This document shows, one piece after another, positions 1-10,767 of a stretch of 64,000 bases of DNA. The stretch comes from Zhengitettix transpicula. Taxonomy: Eukaryota; Arthropoda; Insecta; Orthoptera; Tetrigidae. The notes beneath the pieces were generated by a model that was not told where the DNA came from, did not search any database, and was given only the letters and a program-made list of their open reading frames with translations. The number at the start of each line of letters is the position of its first letter. Position 1 is the stretch's first letter. The stretch covers positions 91,919,532 to 91,983,531 of the forward strand of contig CM073591.1 of the NCBI GenBank assembly GCA_037074705.1, read 5' to 3'. The translations under genes and the position numbers were made by a program.

Positions 1-385
1 AACTAAATTAAGTTAATAATGTGGTACTTAATTTAGTAATTTTCAAAATTAAATAATTTTTATTTAAATTAAAAACTTTGTTTAATTTTATTTACTTTTC
101 TGCAAATCAACTTTTTTAAGCGGGATGATGTTGGCGTTCCCATATTCATCGTATTCGTATAATGAATAATTACAAAGGTAAAATTATAGTCAATCGTTTT
201 TTTTATTTGTTCCATAAGTTTTCATATAAAGTCCCATAAACACAATTAATTGGCTGTCTATAACATGGAGGAGGAGAAACAGTAGTTGCTGTCTCATGCA
301 GTTCTTGTTCTATGTATCTTAAATAAAATAACTGATAAATTTAACTTCCTAAATAACGCACAGACTCTCACAACGGAAATAATCT
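1..385. other. AT-rich stretch, no gene seen
   Basis: I see no coding pattern, RNA gene or clear repeat here. The outer edge of the inverted repeat that follows begins near 386. Confidence 0.5.
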
Positions 386-718
386 TAATATGAAAGACAG
401 ATTTCTCGGTTACGCACCAGATTCTGGATGTTGACGTTGTCGTTCACCACGGCTGTCCGCAGCCTGTGTGGCGTGTGCCAGGTATACCATATATGGTGCG
501 GGACATGCTGCGACCTGATTGGCCGCTGAGGATCGCCTGACATTCACTACGCGGCATGTGTCCTGGACGCTGCGGTCAGGCGATCCTAGGCGGCCAATCA
601 GGTCGCAGCATGTCCCGCACCATATATGGTATACCTGCCACACAGGCTGCGAACAGCACAGGAGAACTACAACATCCAGAACCTGGTGAGTAGCCGAGTG
701 CTGTTACGATATCATAAT
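386..718. repeat. Large near-palindrome, two opposed pLTR-like arms
   Basis: The left arm (about 386-540) and right arm (576-718) are reverse complements of each other around a ~35 bp spacer. The inner ~60 bp are almost identical and the outer parts diverge, with a small insertion in the left arm near 470. Each arm holds a CCAAT box (594-598 in the right arm) followed about 29 bp later by a TATA-like block (623-628). The CCAAT-then-TATA layout resembles the tail of the Penelope-like relic at 4841-5745, which has CCAAT at 4859 and TATAAA at 4903. I infer opposed Penelope pLTRs; no coding sequence remains. It could also be the ends of a DNA transposon, but arms this long with such a small spacer are unusual for one. 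Confidence 0.7.
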
Positions 719-1039
719 ATGTCACATGTCACCAAGCAGATATAATTATCATCAACATAAAATAAAATCAGACTGACCAAACGTCGAAAACACTAAAATG
801 AACGTTTCGCCACTCAGACAGTCTGCAGATGTTACAAATATGTACAGAAACGTTTTTGTGTTGTTATTTAAAGATTTTATGAATCATAATTAGTTTAAAT
901 TATAAAAATCGTCTGTTTATGGCTGTTAAGGATGTTCATTGTTAAAAACAGACGTGAAAATAAAACATATGACTAATATTGCAGTGTGAAGAGATGACAA
1001 TTTGCAGAAAAACTAAATAAATTAAGAATATTTATACAG

Positions 1040-2790
1040 ATCAAATCTAGCTGGGTGCCCGGCGTTACCCGAGATGCCATTTATCTATAATCCCCAATAT
1101 GTATCCAATTTCGGTTGCTTTTGCGCTACTTTTATGTAACGCTCCTCGAACCCTATCCCTAAATGTGCACCCTCCGATGCCGAAGGAGGTTGAACTCATT
1201 GACATAATATATCGGCCGTTTATACAGGTTAGAAGATGACCACCCCCACAAATGTGCGATAATCAAACAGTATTTATTCCACGGAAAAATCGACCGATTA
1301 CATTGTCTGGAAATTTCTACCCCCGCCCACCACATCCCAAACCCGTCTCGTTACCAATTAGACTCGGCGACATTCATAGTTTCTGAATTGTTTCGAATCT
1401 CGGTTGTTTTAGCGTTATTTTTATTTGACGTAAATCCACCCCAACCGCTAACCTTGCTGAAATTGTACACAAACAACATCGGTAAAAATACTATCAAAGT
1501 CATTAACCCCGGGAAATAATTATTTAACGCAAATATCGACCGTTGAAAATATTTGAAAATTTCCTCCCAAGCCCAACTCCTCTATCTCTACGCGTACTTC
1601 CCTACCATGCCGTAAGGTGTTGAAATTATACTCAAACAAAATCGGTAGAAATACTATCAATGACATTAACAGCGTAATATATTTATTTCACGCAAATATC
1701 GGCCATTATACATTTCTGAAAATTTATACCCCCGCCCAGAACCTACCACCCCCAGTCACTTTCCCAATGGTTGTGATAAATAAACTCAGTGACATCCATA
1801 ACTTGAATTTGTCTCCATTCTGGGATTTATTCTCTTGTAACGCCCCTCAAACCCCCACCCCTAAGTGTGATCTTTTACGTCCTTAAGAGGTTTAAATTAA
1901 AAACAGAATCGCTAGAAATATTATCAGTAAATTGACCTCGATAAATATTCATTCCTTTCAAAAATGGACCGTTAAACATGTTTTAAAATTAACACTCCCG
2001 CCAATCCTTCCTTGGGGAGAGTTAAACGATTAGTTGAGTGTAATAATTAAACTTATTGACATCCATGACCGTGAGTTCGACTCCAATTTCGATTGTTTTT
2101 GCATCACTATATTGTAATTACACTCCATCCCCACCCTTAAGGGCAGCTCCATTCCCAATCCCAAAAGGGGTTGAAATTTTACGCGAAGAAAATGTAGAGA
2201 AATTTTATTAATCAAATTGATCCAGAAATATATTTAATAACGACCGGTCAACATTTTTTTAAAAATTCACCCAACTCCTCCCACCTCAAAATACATGCAG
2301 AATCTGTACTTTATTAGCGAGTTTTCAGTTAGATTTCTTAACAGTGTTCAAGATATCGATATATTTATAATCACTTAAATTTACACATAACAATACGGTA
2401 AACATTTTTCTTATTCATTAGTTAGACGTTAAAAAATATTTTAAATTGTCTCAAAAAAATCGTCCTTATGTAGCGTTGTCCAGAATGTCATAAATAAATT
2501 CAGCGACATCCTTCGATTTGACTCGTTTTTTTCTTGTCAGTCCCCTCTAGCCCCATGCATCGCCCTCATACCGAAAGAGGGGTTCAATTTTTACACACAC
2601 AACTTGGGTAGAATTACTTTAAATCTAATTAACCCTGAAAATATTATTCACCTCTAATATCGGTCGTGATTTCATGTTTCAATATTTCCACTCCCGTCAA
2701 ACACCACTACTCGGGAGTTAAATGACAAATTAAATGTCATAATTAAACTCAGTGACATTCATAACCCTCTATTTTCATCGCTTTTTTGCG
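1040..2790. repeat. Degenerate tandem array, unit about 270 bp
   Basis: A complex unit recurs with much decay. It contains a C-rich block (CCCACCCCTAAG-like), a GGGGTTGAAATT-like block followed by ACACAAACAACATCGGTAGA, then ATTTCACGCAAATATCGGCC, then a CCCGCCCA block and TCAGTGACATCCATAAC. The GAAATTNTAC block occurs near 1458, 1625, 1893, 2172, 2382 and 2588, so intervals run from about 165 to 280 bp because of deletions. The left end opens with CTAGCTGGGTGCCCGGCG near 1049. A reverse-strand copy lies at 55920-56340. Short open frames here come from the C-rich blocks and do not look like a gene. Confidence 0.75.
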
Positions 2791-2794
2791 ACCT

Positions 2795-4315
2795 CATCAG
2801 GTTCAAGTTTAAAAATACAAAAAGAACATAACAATTACAACGATTATAACATTTTTAATAAATATTTGGCAGATAAAAAAATATAAATTTTGTTAGAGTT
2901 ACAAAATTTTGATATACAGGTCATTTTATGCTGACTGCCGTGGCCTAAATTTTACGAGAAAGACAAATAAAAATTAAGTTACATTGTTGGGTGCGGTTAG
3001 GAATTTTTTTTTATAATTTGAAATTATAATAATATATAAATCAAAAATTACAATAGCGAACTGTCATAAATTTTATTCAAATTATTTTTTATGTTAATAC
3101 CTGTTTTATAGGACCTCATATCTAACACTTCACTCATTAATCTCGAAAAGTAATTAGTTTCTTCGTCCAAAATTGATATATTACACCAATATAATTTGTG
3201 ATTATTTAAATAAATATGTTTAGACAAAACAGAATAATTTTGAATACTAATATTTATAATATTTTTCTTCCAATATAATTTTTAAAGAGCGCTTGGTTTG
3301 GACTATACACAGAAACATAATTTTATAAATTACATTATGCTCATCTAAGTTTTCGATTTTGTCCTGAATATTTTTCACTTTGTTTAAATAGTTATAAGCC
3401 TTAAAATAATTTTGACACCACACTTTTCTAACAATTAATTTGTGTTGTAAGCAAGCAATATAAGGTAAAACCATGAAACTAAGTCTGTGTTGTTCTTATC
3501 ATTGTTTTGTACTTTTTGTAGTTTTTAACTTGAACCTGGTGAGGTCACAAATTAAGCGATAAAAATTTGTGAATTTAATTAATAAATCCTTTTTTCTGAC
3601 TTAAACTTGGCTGACGTTTAATTATTTATACTTATATATATTATTTCATTTTTAGTCTGTCGAAGGCGAAAATAATTGGTGATATTAATACTGAGAATCA
3701 AACGTAGATTGTTGATGAATTTGGCGTTTTATAAAATAAACGAGACAAACTAGTCAAGTGAGGTAAATTAATTCATATCGTAATACTCATAAAATAATCA
3801 TTGATGTTATTAATTATAAGCTCAATTTGGAGACTTATATACTATTGATTATTAACTTTATATAAGTCTGACTCATTTAGGTTTACTATGTAAATGATTC
3901 TGTCACCAGAAAATGAATAAGGAAAGGGCGTAAAATATTCCTTAAATTATTTTGTATGTACCTCGATTATTTAAGGACGTTATCTGAACATTTCAGTAGT
4001 AAAGAACAGTAGACCGCCATCATGGTTGAAGATCGGACCTCCTGGCTTTTCGCCGATGTTCATAACGACAGATGAAATTTTTCACCAAGCTCATCAATCA
4101 ATTTAGAGTAAAGAACAAACATTTTTAAACACAATATGTTACAACTATGCTTTCATGTTTCTAAAGAAAATCAAACAGCAATCCAGCTCATCTGGGTTCA
4201 AAGTTCTGTCTAAATCGGGATCGAGAATGTCCTGCTTAATTTCCGCATGTTTTCCCGGTGAAGATGTTGAAAGAGTTCTGGATTTATAGCTGGTTGATGT
4301 TGTGGAAACACGACG
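2795..4315. other. AT-rich region, nothing recognised
   Basis: There is no convincing open frame on either strand. Decayed 5' sequence of the Penelope-like element that begins near 4320 could reach into its right end, but I cannot show it. Confidence 0.4.
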
Positions 4316-4319
4316 CCTT

Positions 4320-4840
4320 TTAACCGAAGAAGAAAAATCTAGACTCCACCATGGAAGACTCCTCGGAAAAAGTCGCATATCTTCCTTGCCTGAGAGCGCT
4401 TCCTCACGAATTGGACGACCTCTATACAAACACGGAATAAAATCAATGTTTCGACCGTTAAATAAGATTCGCGACACCTTACGGCCGATAAAGGACAACT
4501 TGAGTCTTAGAACCTCAAGAGTCTACTCCATTCTGCGAATGAGGCTCCGTATACATCGGACAAACAACTAGAACAGTGGAATAAAGAATTACAGAACATG
4601 AAAGGAATTTACGTCTCGGCCAACCTTCAAAATCAGCGACTGCTGAACACGCCATCAACACCGGTCACAAAATAAGCTTCTGTAATACCAATTATCAAGA
4701 GCCGTGGGTAATGAGATAGCGTTTTACTTGATGCTCTACAAGTACGTGACAAAATTCCCGGAATGAACAGACACACTGGCTATCATCTTAGCCTTGCATG
4801 GGACCCTTTAGTGTGGCCATCTAGGACCACCGCAAAGTAG
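4320..4840 (+). pseudogene. Penelope-like retroelement ORF relic with GIY-YIG endonuclease
   Basis: This is the C-terminal part of a Penelope-like element polyprotein: the linker after the reverse transcriptase plus the GIY-YIG nicking endonuclease. Three frames must be stitched to read it. EKVAYLPCLR (from 4366) passes by frameshift to RIGRPLYKHGIKSMFRPLNK (about 4416-4475) and IRDTLRPIKDNL, then to VYIGQTT (from 4549, the YIG motif). Next come an internal stop, RITEHERN, and RLGQPSKSATAEHAINTGHK (about 4611-4672). The frame finally ends in LSLAWDP and a stop at 4838-4840. In the family this enzyme cuts chromosomal DNA to prime reverse transcription. At least two frameshifts and a stop show the copy is dead. 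No RT fingers or palm are visible upstream, so it is 5' truncated. Identification rests on motif order and spacing. Confidence 0.8.
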
Positions 4841-5745
4841 TCGTACGGCCGCTGGTGGCCAATCAGTAGCCAGCGCTAGGGCGGTCGCACCAGACCAAAC
4901 TGTATAAAGAGGCAGTCAGTATCTTCGCCTGGACCAGTCTCCGCCACGGACCTCCAACGCTGTAGTCTGGGACCTGGCAGGGATGAGCAACCTGTGGGAG
5001 CGGATCCTCGAAAACTCCGTAAGGTTTTATGGAAGGGCCCATGAGTCTGGCAATGAGCTGGTCTCATCGCTAGGCTGCTACGACCCCAAAAGAAAGGTAA
5101 ACAGGAACCGACCTTTGTCGATCTTCCTGTAAGTACCGCCTTGTTATTTTAAAATATTAATTTATTAGGTAACCTACGAGCCCCTTTACAGCTTGTACGT
5201 AATGTGATATATTAATCATACTCGGATTCTCACGAATCTTATATATATATATATATATTCATACATATATGCAAATATTTATTTAAATATTTATTTATTT
5301 TTATATATTTTCACTCGTATTTATTTTTTAACACCCCCCCCCCCCATCCGAAAAGTTAGAAAGAAGGGAGAACGTCGGCCGAGAAAAATAGCGGAAGGCG
5401 AAGAACCAACATCAACAGCAGCAGCGGTATAAGTGTGAATGAATGAGTGTATGAATGAGAGTGTGAATCCAACAGTTAGGTAACCGTAAAGGCATTTACA
5501 ATTGTTATGTATGAATGTTTTATCCAAATAATGGCATTTTAGTAATGACAGAATATTAGTATGTTATAGGCATAATATATCTCGTCATCGCGGAGCAGAT
5601 TCCACGAGGAAGGAACTCCGACAACTAGAAGAGGAGGCTGTACCTCCGGTTAGATGTCACCGCTGCTGCCTGGACCAGTCATTCCACCAGGAAGACGACG
5701 ACGGTGATTGTCGGCGAAACGTCGTGTTTATTTCTACAAAGCCAC
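4841..5745 (+). repeat. pLTR-like tail of the Penelope-like element
   Basis: The GC-richer sequence after the ORF stop carries a CCAAT box (4859-4863), TATAAA (4903-4908) and an initiator-like CCAGTCT about 33 bp downstream, so it looks like an internal promoter. Its right end (about 5690-5725) has a hairpin CGAC-GGTGATT-GTCG followed by GGCGAAACGTCGTG, the same architecture as the Family B cores elsewhere. A (TA)n run (5238-5262) and a C homopolymer (about 5333-5346) interrupt the middle. Penelope-like elements carry promoter-bearing pLTRs that often include a hammerhead motif, which fits. The right boundary is uncertain. Confidence 0.55.
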
Positions 5746-6579
5746 CCGGTTGAAAACCCAACAACTCTTTCAACAAAACTACATTAATTCTCTCTGCCTC
5801 TGCTCGTCGATAGGAATTTCTCATTTAAGTAAATGAAAAACTAGGTGCTCCTTTTTCCGTTGACGTAACGAAAAATTCATCAATACAGCTCGATGCGGTA
5901 ATGAAATATCTTTCAAGTTCGTCAATTGTCTTTGATCATGCAAAACAAGATCAATTTGTGTTTTTAATTCTACCGTATCTAATTCACGACTATTTCAATC
6001 ACAAAAAATTAGGAATTATTTAAAAAACTAATTACAATTTAGGACGTAATATGGATGTTTAATCAGTTGACCAGCCAATAAATCAAAACTGAATCAAACG
6101 CGTCTTTTAAAATTTCTCGTATACTGGAAAAACTCAAGAAACATTTAGAAAATGGAACACCCGTGAAAGAAACATTTCTCGAAACGAAATCATACTTTCT
6201 ATCAAATAGCTCCAGTTATCTCGTCAGACTGTAACTTTGCGTTTTGTGATCATGAACCACGACCCGGAAAACAAACACAAAAATAATATTACTTTTTTTA
6301 TTTTGAGTTTGACAAATCCAGTGATATGACCGTTGTGTATTTTTTTTTCGGACGGTATTCTCTGATATGTCGGCACAAGAAGGGCTTCTTACGATGATTC
6401 TTTTAATAGAGAAAATTGAGGTAAAGGAATATACGACACTCTTTTGAATTTTGTAAAATAAATTACGAGGAATCATTTTACAAACTCATATTATTACAAC
6501 CGATGGTTGGTAATCAAAATTATGTGTCGAGCCAATGTTGACTTTCCATAGGTCTTTTCATTCGATTGAATCATTCATC
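5746..6579. other. AT-rich region upstream of hAT relic
   Basis: No frame reads clearly on either strand. It may contain the decayed N-terminal half of the hAT transposase that becomes recognisable at 6580, since hAT transposases are normally well over 500 residues and only the C-terminal part is readable. Confidence 0.35.
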
Positions 6580-7475
6580 AACATTCTCTATGGTCAAAAA
6601 CATTAAACACGAAGGATGCCGTGAACATTCGCTATGAAAATGGTGTAGTCCAAAGTTTCCAACGACGGCTCCTTAAAGTACAATTTGAATCAGAAGAGTC
6701 TGCTGACCACAATGATTTACTTGTAAATTCAGAAGTAAGGTGGATAAGTCGTCGAAAGTTTTTAGAAAGGTTTCAAGAATTATTACCGAAGTCTTTTTAG
6801 ACGAAAGAGATAATTAAAAACGAAAAATGGTTCTCTGATTTAGCTTTCTTCATAGATTTGACATGTCTTTTAAATAGCCTTAACTTGGAACTACAATTAC
6901 CAACATGATTAGCAGAATAAACAGTTTTAAGTGTAAATTGCAACAACTACTAAATAAAATAAATATAAAAAATTTTGAAAAGAATTCCGGCTTTGAAAGT
7001 AGTAGCAAGTACTCAACTAAATTATGGAACTTACGAAACATATGCAAGAAATAATCTGAGTGAATTTGAAAGATGATTTTATGATTTTACATAATGATGA
7101 ATATCGTCCTTTCTGAGTTCTCTGTTCTCTTGAGTAAAATCTATTATTGAAATACTAAATACCACCTATCAAGATATATTTTCGATCGAAAATGATATGT
7201 TGTAGATGAATCCATATTTACATCTCAGGGAAAGTAACGCAAAATTTTGGATTTTATATCTGAAGACATTTATCCATTTTTAAAACAAGTTGCGCTTCAA
7301 ATAATCTGATTGTTTCGGTCAACTTATCTATTCGAATCTGCATTTTATGGAATGAAAATTAGATTGAAGTCTGCTGTTGAGCACTTGTCATCGTGATTCA
7401 GATTGTTAATCGGTAATTACGTGCCATATTATTAAAAGTTCGCGGACGATATTCAATTTCAACCATCGACAACCA
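6580..7475 (+). pseudogene. hAT-family transposase relic (SCAND3/ZBED-like)
   Basis: This is a decayed cut-and-paste transposase. The readable part starts near 6587 and includes DLLVNSEVRWISRRKFLERF (about 6713-6772), the signature region of hAT transposases related to SCAND3/ZBED5-type proteins. It continues as EKWFSDLAFFIDLTCLLNSL (about 6820-6880). After a degraded stretch, the C-terminal hAT dimerisation domain is seen as FGSTYLFESAFYGMKIRLKS (about 7312-7371), then a stop and QLLIGNYVPYY-like residues. Several stops and frameshifts exclude function. I did not find terminal inverted repeats or an 8 bp target duplication, so the element ends are unknown. It could be a domesticated gene's pseudogene, but the isolated, stop-ridden context favours a transposon fossil. 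Confidence 0.78.
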
Positions 7476-7940
7476 AAGAATAAAGTGTGTTAGTAACATA
7501 GGTACACTTATAATAATTGTTATTATGTATGTGTAAATTGAATGTACTATAAAAATGTAATTACAGTTATATTGTATTTTTTACGCAGTAGTAGATTTCA
7601 GATTTTGGTTGGCGAGTGAGCAAAAAACGTCATACATGGTTCGTAGCAGCGACAGGCTTGCCATCTGCCATGCGTCATGTTAGAGCTCAGTTCTAATCCC
7701 CCTTTCCCTTCTGTTATTTTTATTTTGTCGATATAATACTTTTTTTGCGATCGAACACTATAACAGTAGAGGTCCGAGTACTCCTGAACTACAGACACGG
7801 TATTATCATTTTGAATCAATAAAACGTAGTAGAATGTTACATATATATTATAATGTTTCAATTTTCTGTTTCACTGCGTCAAAATCCACGATTTTTCAAC
7901 TCTGAAAATTTGTGGTTTGTTGTTTGCGTCGTTCTTAGGC

Positions 7941-8065
7941 ATTTTCTGTTTCTTGAATCACCTGATGAAAGGAAGAATGATTTCAGAAACGTTGTATGGT
8001 ATTTAATTTAGCACTTATTTTTGTCTGTTATTTGCCTATTTATTTATCTAATTAGTAATCACGTT
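7941..8065 (+). repeat. Family B PLE end, hammerhead-like core (copy 1)
   Basis: CTGATGA (7962-7968) is followed by AA, GGAA, a short loop, TTTC, then GAAACG (7986-7991) and the family tail GGTATTTAATTTAGCACTT. The conserved CTGANGA and GAAA boxes match hammerhead ribozyme cores known from Penelope-like elements, but an unpaired AA precedes the stem, so the fold is not canonical. Confidence 0.55.
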
Positions 8066-8160
8066 TTGTTATAGAAGAGTGTCTAATAGGTGAATATGTG
8101 GAAACGCCCTATTTGTCGTTTTCACCCCTTTCTACTTCAACGTAAGGTCGTAATAATTCA

Positions 8161-8527
8161 GTTTTTTTTTAGCGTATCAGGCTACATGAGGGTAATCCAC
8201 GTGGTGGCAACTCCCCTTTAATAGCATAGGAAGGGATTTGAAAAGGGTGTATGGCGAAGGATAGAGGAAGGTAGCCAAAGGTTAACTAGGTCACTCGGCC
8301 TGTATTTTAAGGATACTACCCGGAATTTTCCTAAAAGTGATGCAGGACAAATCCTAGAAAACCTGCATCAGGTTGCTCAGGCGGTAGGGATCCGTCCCAC
8401 GCCCTTCTGATTGCGGGAGACGCGGAATTCCCTTCTCCGTTCCTCGTCCAGTTTAGGAGGCAGCTGGACGACTGTTCCAATGGGAGTAGGACAACTCTTA
8501 CCGTATGCCAAAGGTTTGTGACCCATA
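8161..8527 (-). repeat. Family A poly(A) retroposon (copy 1)
   Basis: On the minus strand this runs from the mid-element into the shared 3' end (CCCTTCCTATGCTATTAAAG, GGGGAGTTGCCACC-like, GATTACCCTCATGTAGCCTG-like) and ends in a poly(A) seen as Ts at 8162-8171. It is 5' truncated compared with the copy at 63327-63822. The open frames crossing it are shared repeat sequence and not genes. Confidence 0.85.
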
Positions 8528-9194
8528 AAAGAGACGTAGAAAAAACATCTTTTTGACTTTTCGACTGAAGGTATAACAGAAATATACACATATTTCCCAG
8601 TCTAAAGAAAAAAAAATATAAATAATTATTTATTACAATTACAAATTAAAAAATTCAATTACATGCCGTTGAGTTGAGTGTTTTTGTACATCGTTTTGTT
8701 TCACTGTGGATGGTCAACACTCATGTCGTTGACAATCTTTTTTTAAGGGATAGGTTAATAAATATTTCTCCAATCTATAAAAATTATCCTACCCTGCAAA
8801 AGGATGTAGGCAACGTCCCCGCCTTGCGTCATCGAAAATCAATACGCTCCAACAATTAGGTACGAGTAGAATATTAATTAATGTGCGTCTTTGGAAATGA
8901 ATGCGGTTGAAAGCTTCCCTCAGTATGGCGTTCAGTCAAACAGAGAGCAGAAAGGAATATTAAATTATTATAGCCGTTCTTTAACATTTGCGGGAAAAAA
9001 TAATAAAGTGGAACATTTATATTTCAGTCATCGAGTTGATATTCTGGAAAGATCTAATTATTTGCTTACTCACATTTTATTTAGCATTAGTTCCCGGAAT
9101 TGCCGTGGTATTTATTTAAATTAATTTGGAAAATGAATTAATACGACAGTAATGTATTGGTAAACAAGTTATTTAACAGGCATAGGGATCGTTT
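8528..9194. other. No gene recognised
   Basis: Two short open frames on the + strand (8674-8859, 8891-9124) have no recognisable motif, AT-driven composition and no supporting context, so I treat them as chance. Confidence 0.4.
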
Positions 9195-9560
9195 CGTTTT
9201 TACCATTAAACTCCTTGATGGGAAGAACCCGACCTATGCCAATAGGGGGATTTCTTCAAATTAACCTGGATAACCGAGTTGAAAATTCACATTAAATAAG
9301 CACGGTACCTAAAGAGAGTCTAAAAAAACCCGGCGCATCACCGATACTTTAATGGAGTTAAAAATCATATGTACTCAAAAGAAGTCAAGAATACATGCGG
9401 CGGCACTTAAAAGAAGTGTCCACGTACCTAATTGGAGTTAAAAATTCATTCGGTAGGGAGTTAAATATACTGTCGTTAACTTAACGGGGTCAGAAACATT
9501 TCGGTATTTAATGAAGGTGAAAATAATCCCTGTACCTTAAGGAAGTCAAATATAATCCTG
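9195..9560. repeat. Degenerate ~30 bp minisatellite, left part
   Basis: Imperfect units of the form GGAGTCAAAAATA followed by CCCGGTACCTTAA recur about every 28-32 bp (for example near 9350, 9430 and 9505-9550). The array resumes at 10195 after a MITE and unrelated AT-rich sequence. Confidence 0.7.
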
Positions 9561-9601
9561 TTACGTTAAATGATAAAAAATAGTTTTAGAATTATATTTT
9601 A

Positions 9602-9919
9602 GATTTATTATTAATTCCATTAGTCCTCGGTTGAGGAAATAGGATGCGTCATAATATATGATTAGAAGAAAATAATAAATTATTGTAATTACAAAGGTTA
9701 AAAAACACACATTGTACTCGACAAAAAAAATTAAAAACGTTAAAGATACAAATATAACAGAAATTAAAGAAATGATAAGTATATTAATCTTCAATTTCCA
9801 TTTGGTGGAGCTTTCAGCAGCAAATCTTACTTCGATTCCCGACGAACATGAAAAACAAAATTAAGTCGGCAGTTAAGTATTCCTCGAACGAGGACTAATG
9901 GAATTAATAATAATAAATC
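9602..9919. mobile_element. MITE with ~38 bp terminal inverted repeats
   Basis: The left end (9602-9638, GATTTATTATTAATTCCATT then AGTCCTCG) is repeated in reverse complement at 9880-9919, differing by one extra TTA and two bases near the inner edge. The 318 bp between the outer ends has no coding capacity, which fits a non-autonomous DNA transposon. A clear target-site duplication is not visible, so the superfamily is unknown. It interrupts the minisatellite. Confidence 0.75.
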
Positions 9920-10194
9920 GAAATCGAAAACTAATTTTTATCCTTTAATGGTAAAATAATAGCATAACTTGATAATCCAGCAAACGATTTTATTAAAGAG
10001 AATCTAAAAAATATATCGCTTTTCCGAGCTAACCTTCTTAATACGAAGCAAATTTGTCCAAGTTTGCCCGATTCCATTTCCATTTCAATTTATTGTCAAT
10101 GAACGAACCAAGAGAAGGTACATGCTCCGAAATGATCTCCGAATTAGTAGTAGTACCACCAGCGAGTCAAAAATACTCTCAATATCTCAAAACT

Positions 10195-10530
10195 ATTACC
10201 CGTACCACAAGGAAATTAATATTACTCCCGGTACCTTAAGAATGTCACAAATACGCCCTGGACATTAAGAAAGTTAACCCTGTACCATAGAGGAGTCAAG
10301 AATAATATCAGGGCCTTAAGGGTGTCAAAAATTCTTCCCGTACATTGAGGTAGTCAAAAACACTCGGTACAATAAGTCAAGAAATCCCGATGCCTTAAAG
10401 TATGTAAAAAATACTGCCGGTACCTTAATGTCAATAATATCTCCGGTACGTTAAAAATAGTTCTGGTACCTTGGGCAGTTAAATACTTCTGAAGACTTAT
10501 ATAAGTAAAAAATTGTGATATTAAAAAATG
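10195..10530. repeat. Degenerate ~30 bp minisatellite, right part
   Basis: Units continue as in 9195-9560, for example near 10230, 10285, 10335, 10395 and 10440, with GGTACCTTAA and GTCAAAAATA blocks alternating. Decay increases toward the right. Confidence 0.7.
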
Positions 10531-10702
10531 ATTCCCTTACCTTTAGCGATTAAAGAATAATGACAGCTATCTTATGAGATTCCAGAACACTATCTTATGA
10601 GAGTTAAATATATTTGCCTGGTGTTGGTTTCCGCCTTCATAGAAAAATGAAAATAATAATATGGAAATCCGTAAACTTTAGACCAGTTAAAAAGGCAAAT
10701 AT

Positions 10703-10703
10703 A

Positions 10704-10766
<63 letters not shown>

Positions 10767-10767
10767 A
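10703..10767. repeat. (TA)n(TG)n microsatellite
   Basis: A compound dinucleotide run: about 36 bp of TA repeats followed by about 28 bp of TG repeats. Confidence 0.97.

Noticed and set aside
4145..4498. 117-codon minus-strand frame
   Set aside because: It is the antisense of the Penelope-like coding relic, which reads with recognisable motifs on the plus strand.
9195..10530. Regularly spaced short repeats considered as a CRISPR array
   Set aside because: Units are degenerate, contiguous without unique spacers, and the genome is eukaryotic.
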